A stretch of DNA of 64,000 bases from assembly GCA_031378845.1 (NCBI GenBank), contig JANNES010000020.1:310001-374000 (forward strand), written 5' to 3'. How positions within the stretch are numbered: the stretch's first letter is position 1; every line of letters begins with the position of its first letter. Under the pieces are notes generated by a model. That model did no database searches. It saw nothing but the letters and a program-made list of their open reading frames with translations, and was not told where the DNA came from. Of this stretch, positions 1-7,370 are shown in pieces. Source of the stretch: JAJNPS01 sp031378845 (GTDB lineage Bacteria; Pseudomonadota; Alphaproteobacteria; Rhodobacterales; Rhodobacteraceae). A program made the translations under genes and the position numbers.

Positions 1-963
1 CGGGCTGATCTGCTGGTTGCCTCGCCCCAGCACAAAGCCTTGCCGACCCGTCACCCCAAGCACCAGCCGGACCGGCCCATCACTTGCCAGACCAAGCAAT
101 TCCAGCGCACTGGCGTCGCGCGCGACACGTTGGCCATTACGAATTGCATCGACCCCCAGCAGCGTGGGTTCAAGGCCCAGTGCCCGACTGACCGACCCGG
201 CGCCAGTGCCCGGCCCGATCACGTAAAGCACATGTGCCTGCATATGCCGCGCAAAGTCCTTCGCTGCGGCCGCAAGGCTTGCGGCACCGTTGCGACGCGG
301 CGCGCCCTTTGCGGCCTGCATCTGCGCGCGCGACACCGGCACGCGCGTCAGCCCGTAGAGCCGCGGCGCAATATGGCCCGCGCGCAGGGCCGCCTCGTCA
401 ATGTCCATGACCTCGGCGTCATCCGTCCAGATCACACGGTCCGGTGCTTGGGCAAGTGTTGCCATCAGATGCCCGGCGCACTCGGGCGACACGGCAAAGA
501 CACCCGAATGCATCTTGACCCCGCATGGGATGCCCAGCATCGCGGCCCCCGCCGGTAGCTTCACCATCACATCGCGCGCCGTCCCGTCCCCGCCCGCAAA
601 GACCACAAGATCGACCTCCCCCATCGCCGCCACCGCAGCATTGGTATCGCGCGCCGTGCCGGTCAGCGCGGGCATGTCGAGGATATCGACATTCAACCCC
701 AGACCCGCCACCCAATCCGCGCCTAACAGGCCGGGTGCCGCCCACAGCGTCGCCCCGGGCAGGGCGCGCGCAAACTGCATCAATGCGCGGGCGGTGCGGG
801 GACCCGCTTGCGCGACCGCCCCATGCCGCAACGCCTCGGCAACGATATCCGGCCCGTCGGTGCCCTTGAGCCCGACAGACCCGCCCAAGCCCGCCACCGG
901 GTTGACCAGCAGTCCGATCCTGAACAAAGCGGCCCGGGCCCGCGCGGTCTGCATATCCGTCAT
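1..963 (-). CDS. NAD kinase-like protein (COG3199/AcoX family), 3' end cut by window edge
   Basis: The minus strand reads open from ATG at 963 to the left edge (321 codons, no stop), so the C-terminus is missing. The N-terminus carries NPVAGLGGSVGLKGTDG, the glycine-rich start of the predicted polyphosphate/ATP-dependent NAD kinase family. VVFAGGDGTARDV, the GGDGT nucleotide-binding motif shared by NAD and diacylglycerol kinases, follows near residue 122. The last visible residues, LGRGNQQIS, are also typical of this family. The predicted reaction is phosphorylation of NAD, or of a related substrate, in the cytoplasm; the exact substrate is not settled for this family, whose members also occur in acetoin (AcoX) clusters. 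It is divergent from the aldo/keto reductase-Rid gene. Family assignment is firm, physiological role inferred. Confidence 0.85.
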   Translation of the reverse strand, partial: MTDMQTARARAALFRIGLLVNPVAGLGGSVGLKGTDGPDIVAEALRHGAVAQAGPRTARALMQFARALPGATLWAAPGLLGADWVAGLGLNVDILDMPALTGTARDTNAAVAAMGEVDLVVFAGGDGTARDVMVKLPAGAAMLGIPCGVKMHSGVFAVSPECAGHLMATLAQAPDRVIWTDDAEVMDIDEAALRAGHIAPRLYGLTRVPVSRAQMQAAKGAPRRNGAASLAAAAKDFARHMQAHVLYVIGPGTGAGSVSRALGLEPTLLGVDAIRNGQRVARDASALELLGLASDGPVRLVLGVTGRQGFVLGRGNQQISP

Positions 964-1218
964 CCTTTTTGCCCGCGACGTCGCGCGCGGTCGCATGTCC
1001 AAGGTGCCCTTGATCTGGCAGGGCCGAGTTTCGGGGCATCCAAGCCGCTGTCAAGCGATTGAGCATCCGAAGGCGACTGGTCTGCGCGGAAGATGATTGC
1101 AAACGCTCGGCATGTGTGGAAACCGCTGGACCTCCTTTGAAGGCATGCGCCACCATGCGCGCACGGGGGACCGCGCGGTTTCCCGCCTTGTGCGCGTCTG
1201 GGGGAGAATATCTTGGTC

Positions 1219-2688
1219 ATGCAACCCGACATCACCACGATCGCAGATGGGTTGCCGATCCGCCGGCTGATCACCGGACTGTGGCAGATGGCCGATCAGG
1301 AGCGTGACGGTCGCCCTTTTGACCTTGATTCGGCAGCCACCGCGCTGTTGGGCTATGCGCGCGCAGGCTTTGACACGTTCGACATGGCCGACCATTATGG
1401 CAGCGCTGAAATCGTGGCGGGCATGGTGCACCGGGCCATGCGCACTGCCGCCGAAACGCCACCGACGATCCTGACCAAATGGTGCCCGCCGCCCGGACCC
1501 ATGACGATGGACGTGGTCCGCGCTGGCGTGGAGACGTCGCTACGTCGGCTCGACCTCGACTGCGTGGACATCCTGCAGTTCCATTGGTGGCGTTATCAGT
1601 CCCCCGAATACCTTGACGCGCTGATGCACCTGATGCGGTTGCGCGAAGAGGGGTTGATCCGCGAGATCGGTCTGACGAATTTCGATGCCGCGCATCTGCG
1701 CATGGTGGTCCGCCATGGCATTCGCATCGCCACCAATCAGGTCTGTTTTTCGCTGCTGGACCGTCGCGCGGCGGGCGCGCTGTCAGAGGTCGCGGCCGCC
1801 GAAGGCGTCAGCCTCTTGGCCTTTGGCACCCTTTGCGGCGGGTATCTGTCGGATCGCTGCGTGGGTGCCGACGAGCCCGCCGATATCGCGGACTGGAGCC
1901 GGATGAAGTACAAGCGGTTTGTCGATGCCGCAGGCGGTTGGGCGGCGTTTCAGGACCTGTTGCGCACCCTGACACCGATCGCGCGCAAGCATGACGTGTC
2001 GGTCTCGAATGTGGCATCGCGCTGGGTGTTGGATCATCCTGCGGTTGCCGCCACAATCATCGGTGCGCGGATGGGCGAAAACGAGCACCGGGCCGACAAC
2101 CTTGCAGTATTCGATCTGCACTTGGATGCCGAGGACCGCGCTGCGATTGCCGAGGCAACGCGGAAACTTGCGCCGATCGAGGGCGATTGCGGGGACGAGT
2201 ATCGCAAGCCGCCCTTCTTGACCGCTTCGGGCGATCTGAGCCACCATCTGGATGCCCTGCCGCCAGTTTTTCCAGTATCTGCAAACCCGTCGCGGCCCGC
2301 GCGGTCGCGCGCGTCAAGTGGATCGATCTGGGAAACCAAGGCCGGTTTCAGCCGCGCGATCCGGGTGGGGGACCGCATCCTGATCAGCGGCACGACAGCC
2401 ACCGATGGCCATGGCCAACCGGTGTGCCCAAGCGATGCCGAAGGCCAGACCGTCTATATCCTCGACAAGATCCTTGCGGCTGTCGTGTCCTTGGGCGGCA
2501 AATCCGAAGACATCGTGCGCACCCGGATATACCTCAGTGATGCCGATCTGTGGGAGCCGGTATCTGCCGTGCACGCACGCTATTTTGCGGATGTCCTGCC
2601 GGCCAACACGCTGGTGGCGGTATCGGGGCTGATCGGACCCTACGCCGTCGAGATCGAGGCCGAGGCGATTGTGGACCCCGCTCCGTAA
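1219..2688 (+). CDS. Aldo/keto reductase fused to a C-terminal Rid (YjgF/YER057c) domain
   Basis: The protein has about 489 residues. Residues 10-335 form an aldo/keto reductase barrel with the catalytic tetrad in place: D55 and Y60 in DMADHYG, K87 in LTKW, H122 in LQFHW. After a Ser/Arg/Pro-rich linker (about 340-360), residues 366-487 form a Rid-family domain (VGDRILISGTT near its start, EIEAEAI near its end). In catalytic RidA imine deaminases an Arg follows Pro-Ala near the end of the domain; here it is PANT, so that Arg is replaced by Asn and deaminase activity is doubtful. GGGGGAG at about 1200-1206 favours TTG 1213, with ATG 1219 as the alternative; the difference is two residues. The gene lies upstream of an amino-acid-type ABC importer. 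Function: NAD(P)H-dependent carbonyl/alcohol conversion of an unknown substrate. Confidence 0.85.
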   Translation: MQPDITTIADGLPIRRLITGLWQMADQERDGRPFDLDSAATALLGYARAGFDTFDMADHYGSAEIVAGMVHRAMRTAAETPPTILTKWCPPPGPMTMDVVRAGVETSLRRLDLDCVDILQFHWWRYQSPEYLDALMHLMRLREEGLIREIGLTNFDAAHLRMVVRHGIRIATNQVCFSLLDRRAAGALSEVAAAEGVSLLAFGTLCGGYLSDRCVGADEPADIADWSRMKYKRFVDAAGGWAAFQDLLRTLTPIARKHDVSVSNVASRWVLDHPAVAATIIGARMGENEHRADNLAVFDLHLDAEDRAAIAEATRKLAPIEGDCGDEYRKPPFLTASGDLSHHLDALPPVFPVSANPSRPARSRASSGSIWETKAGFSRAIRVGDRILISGTTATDGHGQPVCPSDAEGQTVYILDKILAAVVSLGGKSEDIVRTRIYLSDADLWEPVSAVHARYFADVLPANTLVAVSGLIGPYAVEIEAEAIVDPAP

Positions 2689-2730
2689 CCCGCAGCGAAC
2701 CGCTGGAGCGTCCACTTCGGACGGGCGTTC

Positions 2731-2844
2731 TGCGCAAAACGACCGGGGCCTATCCCCATGGTTGAGTGCGCGAAACTGGTATTGACTCATGGCCTATTCT
2801 GCAACACGCTGACTGCGCACAAGTGTTCGTTTTGCGCACAACTG
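2731..2844. repeat. Four scattered TGCGCA-AACTG-like direct repeats upstream of the ABC operon
   Basis: Similar 12-mers start at 2731 (TGCGCAAAACGA), 2767 (TGCGCGAAACTG), 2814 (TGCGCACAAGTG) and 2833 (TGCGCACAACTG), all in the same orientation. They lie in the 241-base gap between the aldo/keto reductase-Rid gene and the solute-binding protein gene. They may be operator half-sites for an unidentified regulator. This is visual pattern recognition only and could be partly chance in GC-rich DNA. Confidence 0.4.
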
Positions 2845-2890
2845 GTGGTTCTCCAAAGCTTAGATAGCCGACCTGACGACAACAACAGTC

Positions 2891-2906
2891 GCCCCGCAAG
2901 CGGGGC
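2891..2906 (+). other. Short 5'-UTR stem-loop before the solute-binding protein gene
   Basis: GCCCCG (2891-2896) and CGGGGC (2901-2906) form a 6-bp stem with a CAAG loop. It lies just before the Shine-Dalgarno region AGAGGGGAG and the ATG at 2930. It may protect the 5' end or modulate translation; no known riboswitch is recognised. Confidence 0.45.
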
Positions 2907-2929
2907 ATCCAGAGGGGAGAAGACGTTAA

Positions 2930-3742
2930 ATGCAAAGAAGAACCCTGCTCACAAGTATGGCCGCCGGTCTTGCGATTGCTGCGTTCTCGATGACGGCAGT
3001 TCAGGCAAGAAGCCTTGATGACATTCTGGCCGACGGCAAAATCCGCATCGGCATCAACCCCAACTTCCCGAATATGAGCGTGCGCAACGACGCCGGGGAA
3101 TGGGAAGGTTTCGACATCGAAATCGGCAAGGCTCTGGCCGCCGCGATGGGTGTCGAGATCGAGTGGGTGCCAACGGAGACCCCGCAGCGCGTGCCGTTCC
3201 TCGTGTCGGACCGCATCGACATGTCGCTGGGTGCGCTGACCCGCAACGCCGAGCGTGCAAAACTGATCGACTTTACGGTGCCATTGCACACCGAGGTTCT
3301 CGCCGTTCTGACCACCGAAGCGGTTGAAGGTGCGACCTGGCAGGACCTGAACCGCGACGGGATCACGCTGGCCAACATGCGTGGCAACTGGACGGTCGAA
3401 TGGCTCGGCACCAACATGCCCGCCGCAAAGCTTGAACTGGTCGATACGATGGCCGACACCGTGCGTCTGGTGGCGCAAGGCCGCGCCGATGCGATTGTCG
3501 AGAACATCGACTTCTTCATGGCCTTTACCAAGAACTATCCCGACGTGAAGTGGCGCGTGCTGCCTGATCCGATCGATGTCGCCTACTGCGCGATCGGGGT
3601 AAGTCAGGGCAACGAAAACCTTGCCGAAGTGCTGAACATCGCGCTTTACAACCTGCACTCGGCGGGCACGGTCAACACCCTGTGGGAGCAGTATTACGGT
3701 GCCCCCATGCTGCGCAAGGTCGAACCCTCACCGTATTTTTGA
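2930..3742 (+). CDS. Polar-amino-acid-type ABC transporter substrate-binding protein
   Basis: The protein has 270 residues with a signal peptide (MQRRTLLTSMAAGLAIAAF, cleavage near VQA-R at residue 26). The mature part is a family 3 extracellular solute-binding protein: GKIRIGINPNFPNMS starts lobe 1 and EGFDIEIGKALAAAMG is the family's signature. The length is normal. It is the first gene of a four-gene importer (binding protein, two membrane proteins, ATPase) and should capture its ligand in the periplasm. The ligand may be an amino acid, an opine or another amine-containing acid; sequence alone does not say. A hairpin after the gene (3758-3787) may reduce read-through, giving excess binding protein over the membrane parts. 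Confidence 0.9.
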   Translation: MQRRTLLTSMAAGLAIAAFSMTAVQARSLDDILADGKIRIGINPNFPNMSVRNDAGEWEGFDIEIGKALAAAMGVEIEWVPTETPQRVPFLVSDRIDMSLGALTRNAERAKLIDFTVPLHTEVLAVLTTEAVEGATWQDLNRDGITLANMRGNWTVEWLGTNMPAAKLELVDTMADTVRLVAQGRADAIVENIDFFMAFTKNYPDVKWRVLPDPIDVAYCAIGVSQGNENLAEVLNIALYNLHSAGTVNTLWEQYYGAPMLRKVEPSPYF

Positions 3743-3757
3743 TACGACTGCATGATC

Positions 3758-3787
3758 AACACCCGCAGCCTGACGGCTGCGGGTGTT
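3758..3787 (+). terminator. Intercistronic hairpin/attenuator between binding-protein and permease genes
   Basis: AACACCCGCAGCC (3758-3770) and GGCTGCGGGTGTT (3775-3787) form a perfect 13-bp stem with loop TGAC, followed by a short T stretch. This resembles a weak intrinsic terminator or an mRNA-stabilising hairpin. It lies 15 bases after the binding-protein stop and before the Shine-Dalgarno of the next gene. Confidence 0.75.
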
Positions 3788-3815
3788 TTGTCGTCACGCC
3801 CTGCCAAAGGAACGC

Positions 3816-4493
3816 ATGGACTATCGATTCCAATACGGCGTCGTCTGGCAGAACCTCGACGCCCTGTTTCAAGGCGCTTGGCTGACGTTTCAGCTTGGGA
3901 CACTTTCCTTTGCGGGCGGCGCATTGATCGGGCTGATCTGTGCCGCGATCATCGCATATGGCCCATTGCTGATGCGCCTGCCGGTTCATATCTATGTTGT
4001 GGCCATCACCAACACGCCGGCCCTGATCCAGATCTATTTCCTTTATTACGGGTTGCCCGAGTTTGGCATCCGGCTGTCCAGCGAAGCCTGTCTGTTAATC
4101 GGCTTGATCCTGAATGCCGGGGCATACCTTACGCTGATCATGCGTGCGGGGTTTCTGTCGGTGCGCCGGACGGAACTGGAGGCGGGGCTTGTTCTGGGGA
4201 TGTCGGTCGTTCAGCAGATCCGTTTTATCGTGGTCCCGCATATCGCAAAATCGATCTATCCCGCGCTGGCCAACTTTTTCATCGTCATCTTGGTGATGGG
4301 CACATCCATCGGGTCAATCATCGGTGTGGATGAGTTGACAGGACAAGCGATCAACCTGTCTTCGGTCAACTATCGCTGGCTGGAATACTTCACCGTCGTG
4401 GCACTGATTTATGTCGTTCTGACCTTTGTCGCCAGCATCGGCCTCGCCCTCCTTGGGCGCTGGGCATTCCGCGTGCGGGCAAGGATTTTCTGA
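3816..4493 (+). CDS. Amino-acid ABC transporter permease (HisM/GlnP family)
   Basis: The protein has about 225 residues with several hydrophobic segments. It carries the polar-amino-acid permease pattern: ALIQIYFLYYGLPEFG near residue 68 and the EAA-loop region ELEAGLVLGMSVVQQIRFIV, where the ATPase docks. ATG 3816 is chosen because AAAGG lies just upstream; an in-frame ATG at 3783 falls inside the hairpin at 3758-3787. The stop overlaps the start of the second permease (TGATG at 4491-4495), so the two should be translationally coupled. The two permeases form the membrane channel of the importer. Confidence 0.88.
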   Translation: MDYRFQYGVVWQNLDALFQGAWLTFQLGTLSFAGGALIGLICAAIIAYGPLLMRLPVHIYVVAITNTPALIQIYFLYYGLPEFGIRLSSEACLLIGLILNAGAYLTLIMRAGFLSVRRTELEAGLVLGMSVVQQIRFIVVPHIAKSIYPALANFFIVILVMGTSIGSIIGVDELTGQAINLSSVNYRWLEYFTVVALIYVVLTFVASIGLALLGRWAFRVRARIF

Positions 4494-5206
4494 TGGAGCG
4501 ACTGCTGGAGCAGATACCAGAGTTCTTTACTGCGGCGAACATGGGGCTGCTGCTCGAGGCCGCCTACATGACACTTGCGATGACCGTCATGGGCTGCCTG
4601 ATCGGGTTCGGGCTGGCCTTCATTCTGGTCTATCTGCGCCAGACGCCGGGGCTTTGGGCGCTGCCACTTCGCGTCGTTTGCATCACCTATGTCGAGTTCT
4701 TTCGCCGCATTCCGTTCCTGGTGATCGTCTATCTGGTGCTGTTCTTCATTCAGGCTCTGACGCCCAATGCATCCCTCTTTACCATCGCGGTCATCGCGAT
4801 CTGCCTCTATTCCGTCGCTTACACCGCCGACATTATCCGGGGGGGGCTGGAATCTGTGCCCCATACCCAGATCGAGGCCGCACGTACGATGAACATGTCG
4901 CGGTTGCAGACGTTGATCATGGTTGTCCTGCCGCAGGCCTGGCCCGTCATCATCCCCCCCGCCATCGCCTTTGCGGTATCGTTCATCAAGGATACCGCTC
5001 TGGTCAGCCAGATCGGCGTGTTCGAACTCGCGTTCCGGGGCAAAGAGCTGAACAATCAGGGCTATTCGGGCGTACTTGTATTCGGCACGATTGCGCTTTG
5101 CTACTTCATCCTGTCTTTTCCGCTCACGCTTTTGGGCCAACATCTGGAGAAACGGCTTGCCACACCTCGCGGTCAACGGAGTGCGCGCAAAGTACGGCGC
5201 ACATGA
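4493..5206 (+). CDS. Amino-acid ABC transporter permease, second subunit
   Basis: The protein has 237 residues and belongs to the HisM/GlnP family: TYVEFFRRIPFLVIVYLVLF near residue 63, the typical AYTADIIRGGLESVP motif, and an EAA loop QIEAARTMNMSRLQTLIMVV. It starts within the stop of the previous permease and overlaps the ATPase gene by about 50 bases at its 3' end. It should pair with the preceding permease as a heterodimer in the inner membrane. Confidence 0.88.
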   Translation: MERLLEQIPEFFTAANMGLLLEAAYMTLAMTVMGCLIGFGLAFILVYLRQTPGLWALPLRVVCITYVEFFRRIPFLVIVYLVLFFIQALTPNASLFTIAVIAICLYSVAYTADIIRGGLESVPHTQIEAARTMNMSRLQTLIMVVLPQAWPVIIPPAIAFAVSFIKDTALVSQIGVFELAFRGKELNNQGYSGVLVFGTIALCYFILSFPLTLLGQHLEKRLATPRGQRSARKVRRT

Positions 5207-5894
5207 AGTCCTACGCGGCATCAGTCTTTCGATCGAAAAGGGCGAGATTGCAGCACTGATCGGCCCTTCGGGGTCGGGCAAGTCCACCGTCTTGCGGGCC
5301 TTGGTCGGCCTGACCCCGATCACGGGCGGTCACGTCGAGATCGCCGGCGAAACCATCGATTACCGCAACGCGAATGCCGTTCGCGCAGCGCGCGACCGGA
5401 TGGCGATTGTTTTTCAGCAGTACAACCTGTTTCAGAACATGAACGTGATGCGAAACGTGACCCTCGCGCCGATCAAGATCAAGCATCGCCCCAAGATCGA
5501 GGTCGAGGCCGAGGCGCGTCGGATTCTGGACCTTGTCGGTCTTGGCGACAAGCATGCCGCCTATCCCGACCAGCTGTCGGGCGGCCAGCAACAGCGCGTG
5601 GCGATTGCGCGTGCACTGGCACTACAGCCGCAGATCCTGCTTTTGGACGAGGTGACCTCGGCGCTGGACCCGGAACTTGTGAACGAAGTGCTGGACACGA
5701 TCCGGCGGCTGGCGCGCGAAGGGATGACGATGATCATCGTCAGCCACGAGATGGCCTTTGTCCGCGAGGTGGCCAACAAGGTCGTCTTTATGGATCGCGG
5801 CGAAATCATCGAAACGGGCGCGCCAAAAGAGATGTTCGACAACCCCAAGACCGACCGGGCGCGGGACTTCTTTGGCAAGATATTGCGGCATTGA
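5157..5894 (+). CDS. Amino-acid ABC transporter ATP-binding protein (GlnQ/HisP family)
   Basis: The protein has 245 residues when started at TTG 5157, which has GGAGA at 5146-5150 at good spacing and gives the usual family length. An earlier in-frame ATG at 5076 would add about 27 residues lying wholly within the permease gene. Motifs: Walker A GPSGSGKST, Q-loop VFQQYNLF, signature LSGGQQQR, Walker B ILLLDE followed by VTSALDPE, and the H-loop SHEM. This subunit powers the importer encoded at 2930-5206. Confidence 0.9.
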   Translation: MPHLAVNGVRAKYGAHEVLRGISLSIEKGEIAALIGPSGSGKSTVLRALVGLTPITGGHVEIAGETIDYRNANAVRAARDRMAIVFQQYNLFQNMNVMRNVTLAPIKIKHRPKIEVEAEARRILDLVGLGDKHAAYPDQLSGGQQQRVAIARALALQPQILLLDEVTSALDPELVNEVLDTIRRLAREGMTMIIVSHEMAFVREVANKVVFMDRGEIIETGAPKEMFDNPKTDRARDFFGKILRH

Positions 5895-5958
5895 CCAAGG
5901 GGGCGGCAGCGCCCCGGCGCTGTGGACAGCGTCGTCCTGACGACCTTACGAGAGAACC

Positions 5959-6753
5959 ATGGCAAGCAATCCAGACACGACATCCGATCAGCGGACCGCA
6001 GTTGTGACGGGGGCAGCCTCAGGCATCGGGCGTGCCATTGCCGAGCGTTTTGCGCGTGACGGACTGGCGGTGCTTTGCGCCGATCTGAACCTGGATGGTG
6101 TGATGGCAGTGGCGGCTGCGCTTGCCGCTGCGGGCCATAAGGCATTGGGCATCCGCGTCGATGTCGCCGACGAGGGGTCGGTCGCGGAAATGGCAAGATG
6201 CGCCGTCGCCTGGACCGGGCGCATCGATACCACCGCCGCCAATGCAGGCGTCATGGTCGAAGGCGATATCCTGTCGGTCTCGTTGGCCGACTGGAACCGG
6301 GCCATGCAGATCAATGCGACAGGCGCATTTCTGACCGCACGCGCCGTGATGCCGCACCTGTTGGCGGCCCCAAGCGGCACTTTGGTGTTTACGGCCTCAA
6401 CCGTTGGGCTGGTCGGAACAAAGGGGACGGCGGCCTATTCGGCATCCAAGGGGGCCGTGATCGCGATGACCCGACAACTGGCAGCCGACTATGCGGCGCG
6501 GGGCGTTCGCGTCAATGCCGTTGCCCCCGGTGCTGTCCGCACGCCCCTGTGCGAACAGCAGTTCCGCGCGCGGGCAACCGACGATGGCCATTATGAGGAA
6601 CTGTTGCAGCTACTGATCAGCCGCTACCCGATTTCCCGTTGGGGAACCCCAGAGGAAATTGCCGAGATTGTTCTGTTTCTGGCATCGGACCGATCGTCGT
6701 GGATGACCGGGCAGATCATTCCGGTGGATGGCGGTCTTTTGGAATTGCGTTAG
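5959..6753 (+). CDS. Short-chain dehydrogenase/reductase (SDR)
   Basis: The protein has 264 residues and is a classical SDR. It has the cofactor motif TGAASGIG (residues 18-24), the catalytic triad S147, Y160 and K164 (YSASK), and the C-terminal PVDGGLLELR. It is an NAD(P)-dependent oxidoreductase of alcohols or ketones. It opens the SDR, SnoaL-like, FAD enzyme, EthD, SDR run, 64 bases after the ABC ATPase gene, so it may be co-transcribed with the importer. The substrate is unknown. Confidence 0.85.
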   Translation: MASNPDTTSDQRTAVVTGAASGIGRAIAERFARDGLAVLCADLNLDGVMAVAAALAAAGHKALGIRVDVADEGSVAEMARCAVAWTGRIDTTAANAGVMVEGDILSVSLADWNRAMQINATGAFLTARAVMPHLLAAPSGTLVFTASTVGLVGTKGTAAYSASKGAVIAMTRQLAADYAARGVRVNAVAPGAVRTPLCEQQFRARATDDGHYEELLQLLISRYPISRWGTPEEIAEIVLFLASDRSSWMTGQIIPVDGGLLELR

Positions 6754-6797
6754 CACGCGTGTGGCGGTGCGTCTGGTGAATCAAGGGGGACACGGCG

Positions 6798-7370
6798 ATG
6801 ACGGGCAAGACGATCAGAAGGCGCCAGACCGCCAGAGTGAGGTCGCTTCACGATGCGCGTCCGGGCTTGGAGGATCGCCGCGCCATCGAGGATCTGTTGA
6901 TCGACTATTGCCTGCATCTGGATCGAATGGATTTGCCCGCGTTGGCCCGGCTCTTTACGCCGGATTGTCGCGTGATCTATGGGCCCGACCCGCACCTGAT
7001 GGCCGAGGGGTCACAGGCGCTGCAGGCGTCACTCGCACGGATGTGGCGGTGGACGCGCACGGCACATCACTTGTCGAACGTGCGGATCTGGCTGGATAAC
7101 AAAGATACCGCCCATTCCGAAAGCTATGTCCACGCCTGGCACGAACGCGCCGATGGATCAACGGCCACGATCTTCGGGCGCTACCTCGATCACCACGCGC
7201 GCGACCCCCAAGGCTGGCGCATCAAGGAACGCCGGATGCAGATGAACGGCGCTGATGCCGGGTTTCGCGTCGCGATCCCGCAAGCACCACGTCATCTGCC
7301 ACCACCCGGTTGGGCCCCGCCCGACGGCATTGACGGCCCAAGCCACCATGGGCCCGCATCACATGGTTGA
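6798..7370 (+). CDS. SnoaL-like / NTF2-fold protein
   Basis: The protein has 190 residues. Residues 22-150 match the SnoaL-like (NTF2 cone) fold: an N-terminal helix EDRRAIEDLLIDYCLHLDRM, then LARLFTPDC, then HHLSNVRIW and GRYLDHHARDPQGWRIKER. Members include polyketide cyclases, dehydratases, ketosteroid isomerases and small subunits of ring-hydroxylating dioxygenases. A 40-residue Pro/Gly/His-rich C-terminal tail is unlike the core family and overlaps the start of the next gene. The role in this locus is unknown; its position between an SDR and a FAD dehydrogenase suggests isomerisation or dehydration of an intermediate. Confidence 0.75.
   Translation: MTGKTIRRRQTARVRSLHDARPGLEDRRAIEDLLIDYCLHLDRMDLPALARLFTPDCRVIYGPDPHLMAEGSQALQASLARMWRWTRTAHHLSNVRIWLDNKDTAHSESYVHAWHERADGSTATIFGRYLDHHARDPQGWRIKERRMQMNGADAGFRVAIPQAPRHLPPPGWAPPDGIDGPSHHGPASHG

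Noticed and set aside
40..1096. Several plus-strand reading frames over the NAD-kinase-like gene
   Set aside because: They are antisense to a frame with clear family motifs and have the Arg/Pro/Ala-rich composition expected of shadow frames in GC-rich DNA.
5895..5958. Terminator between the amino-acid ABC operon and the SDR gene
   Set aside because: A GGGGCG-CGCCCC stem is present, but no T-run follows, so co-transcription remains likely.
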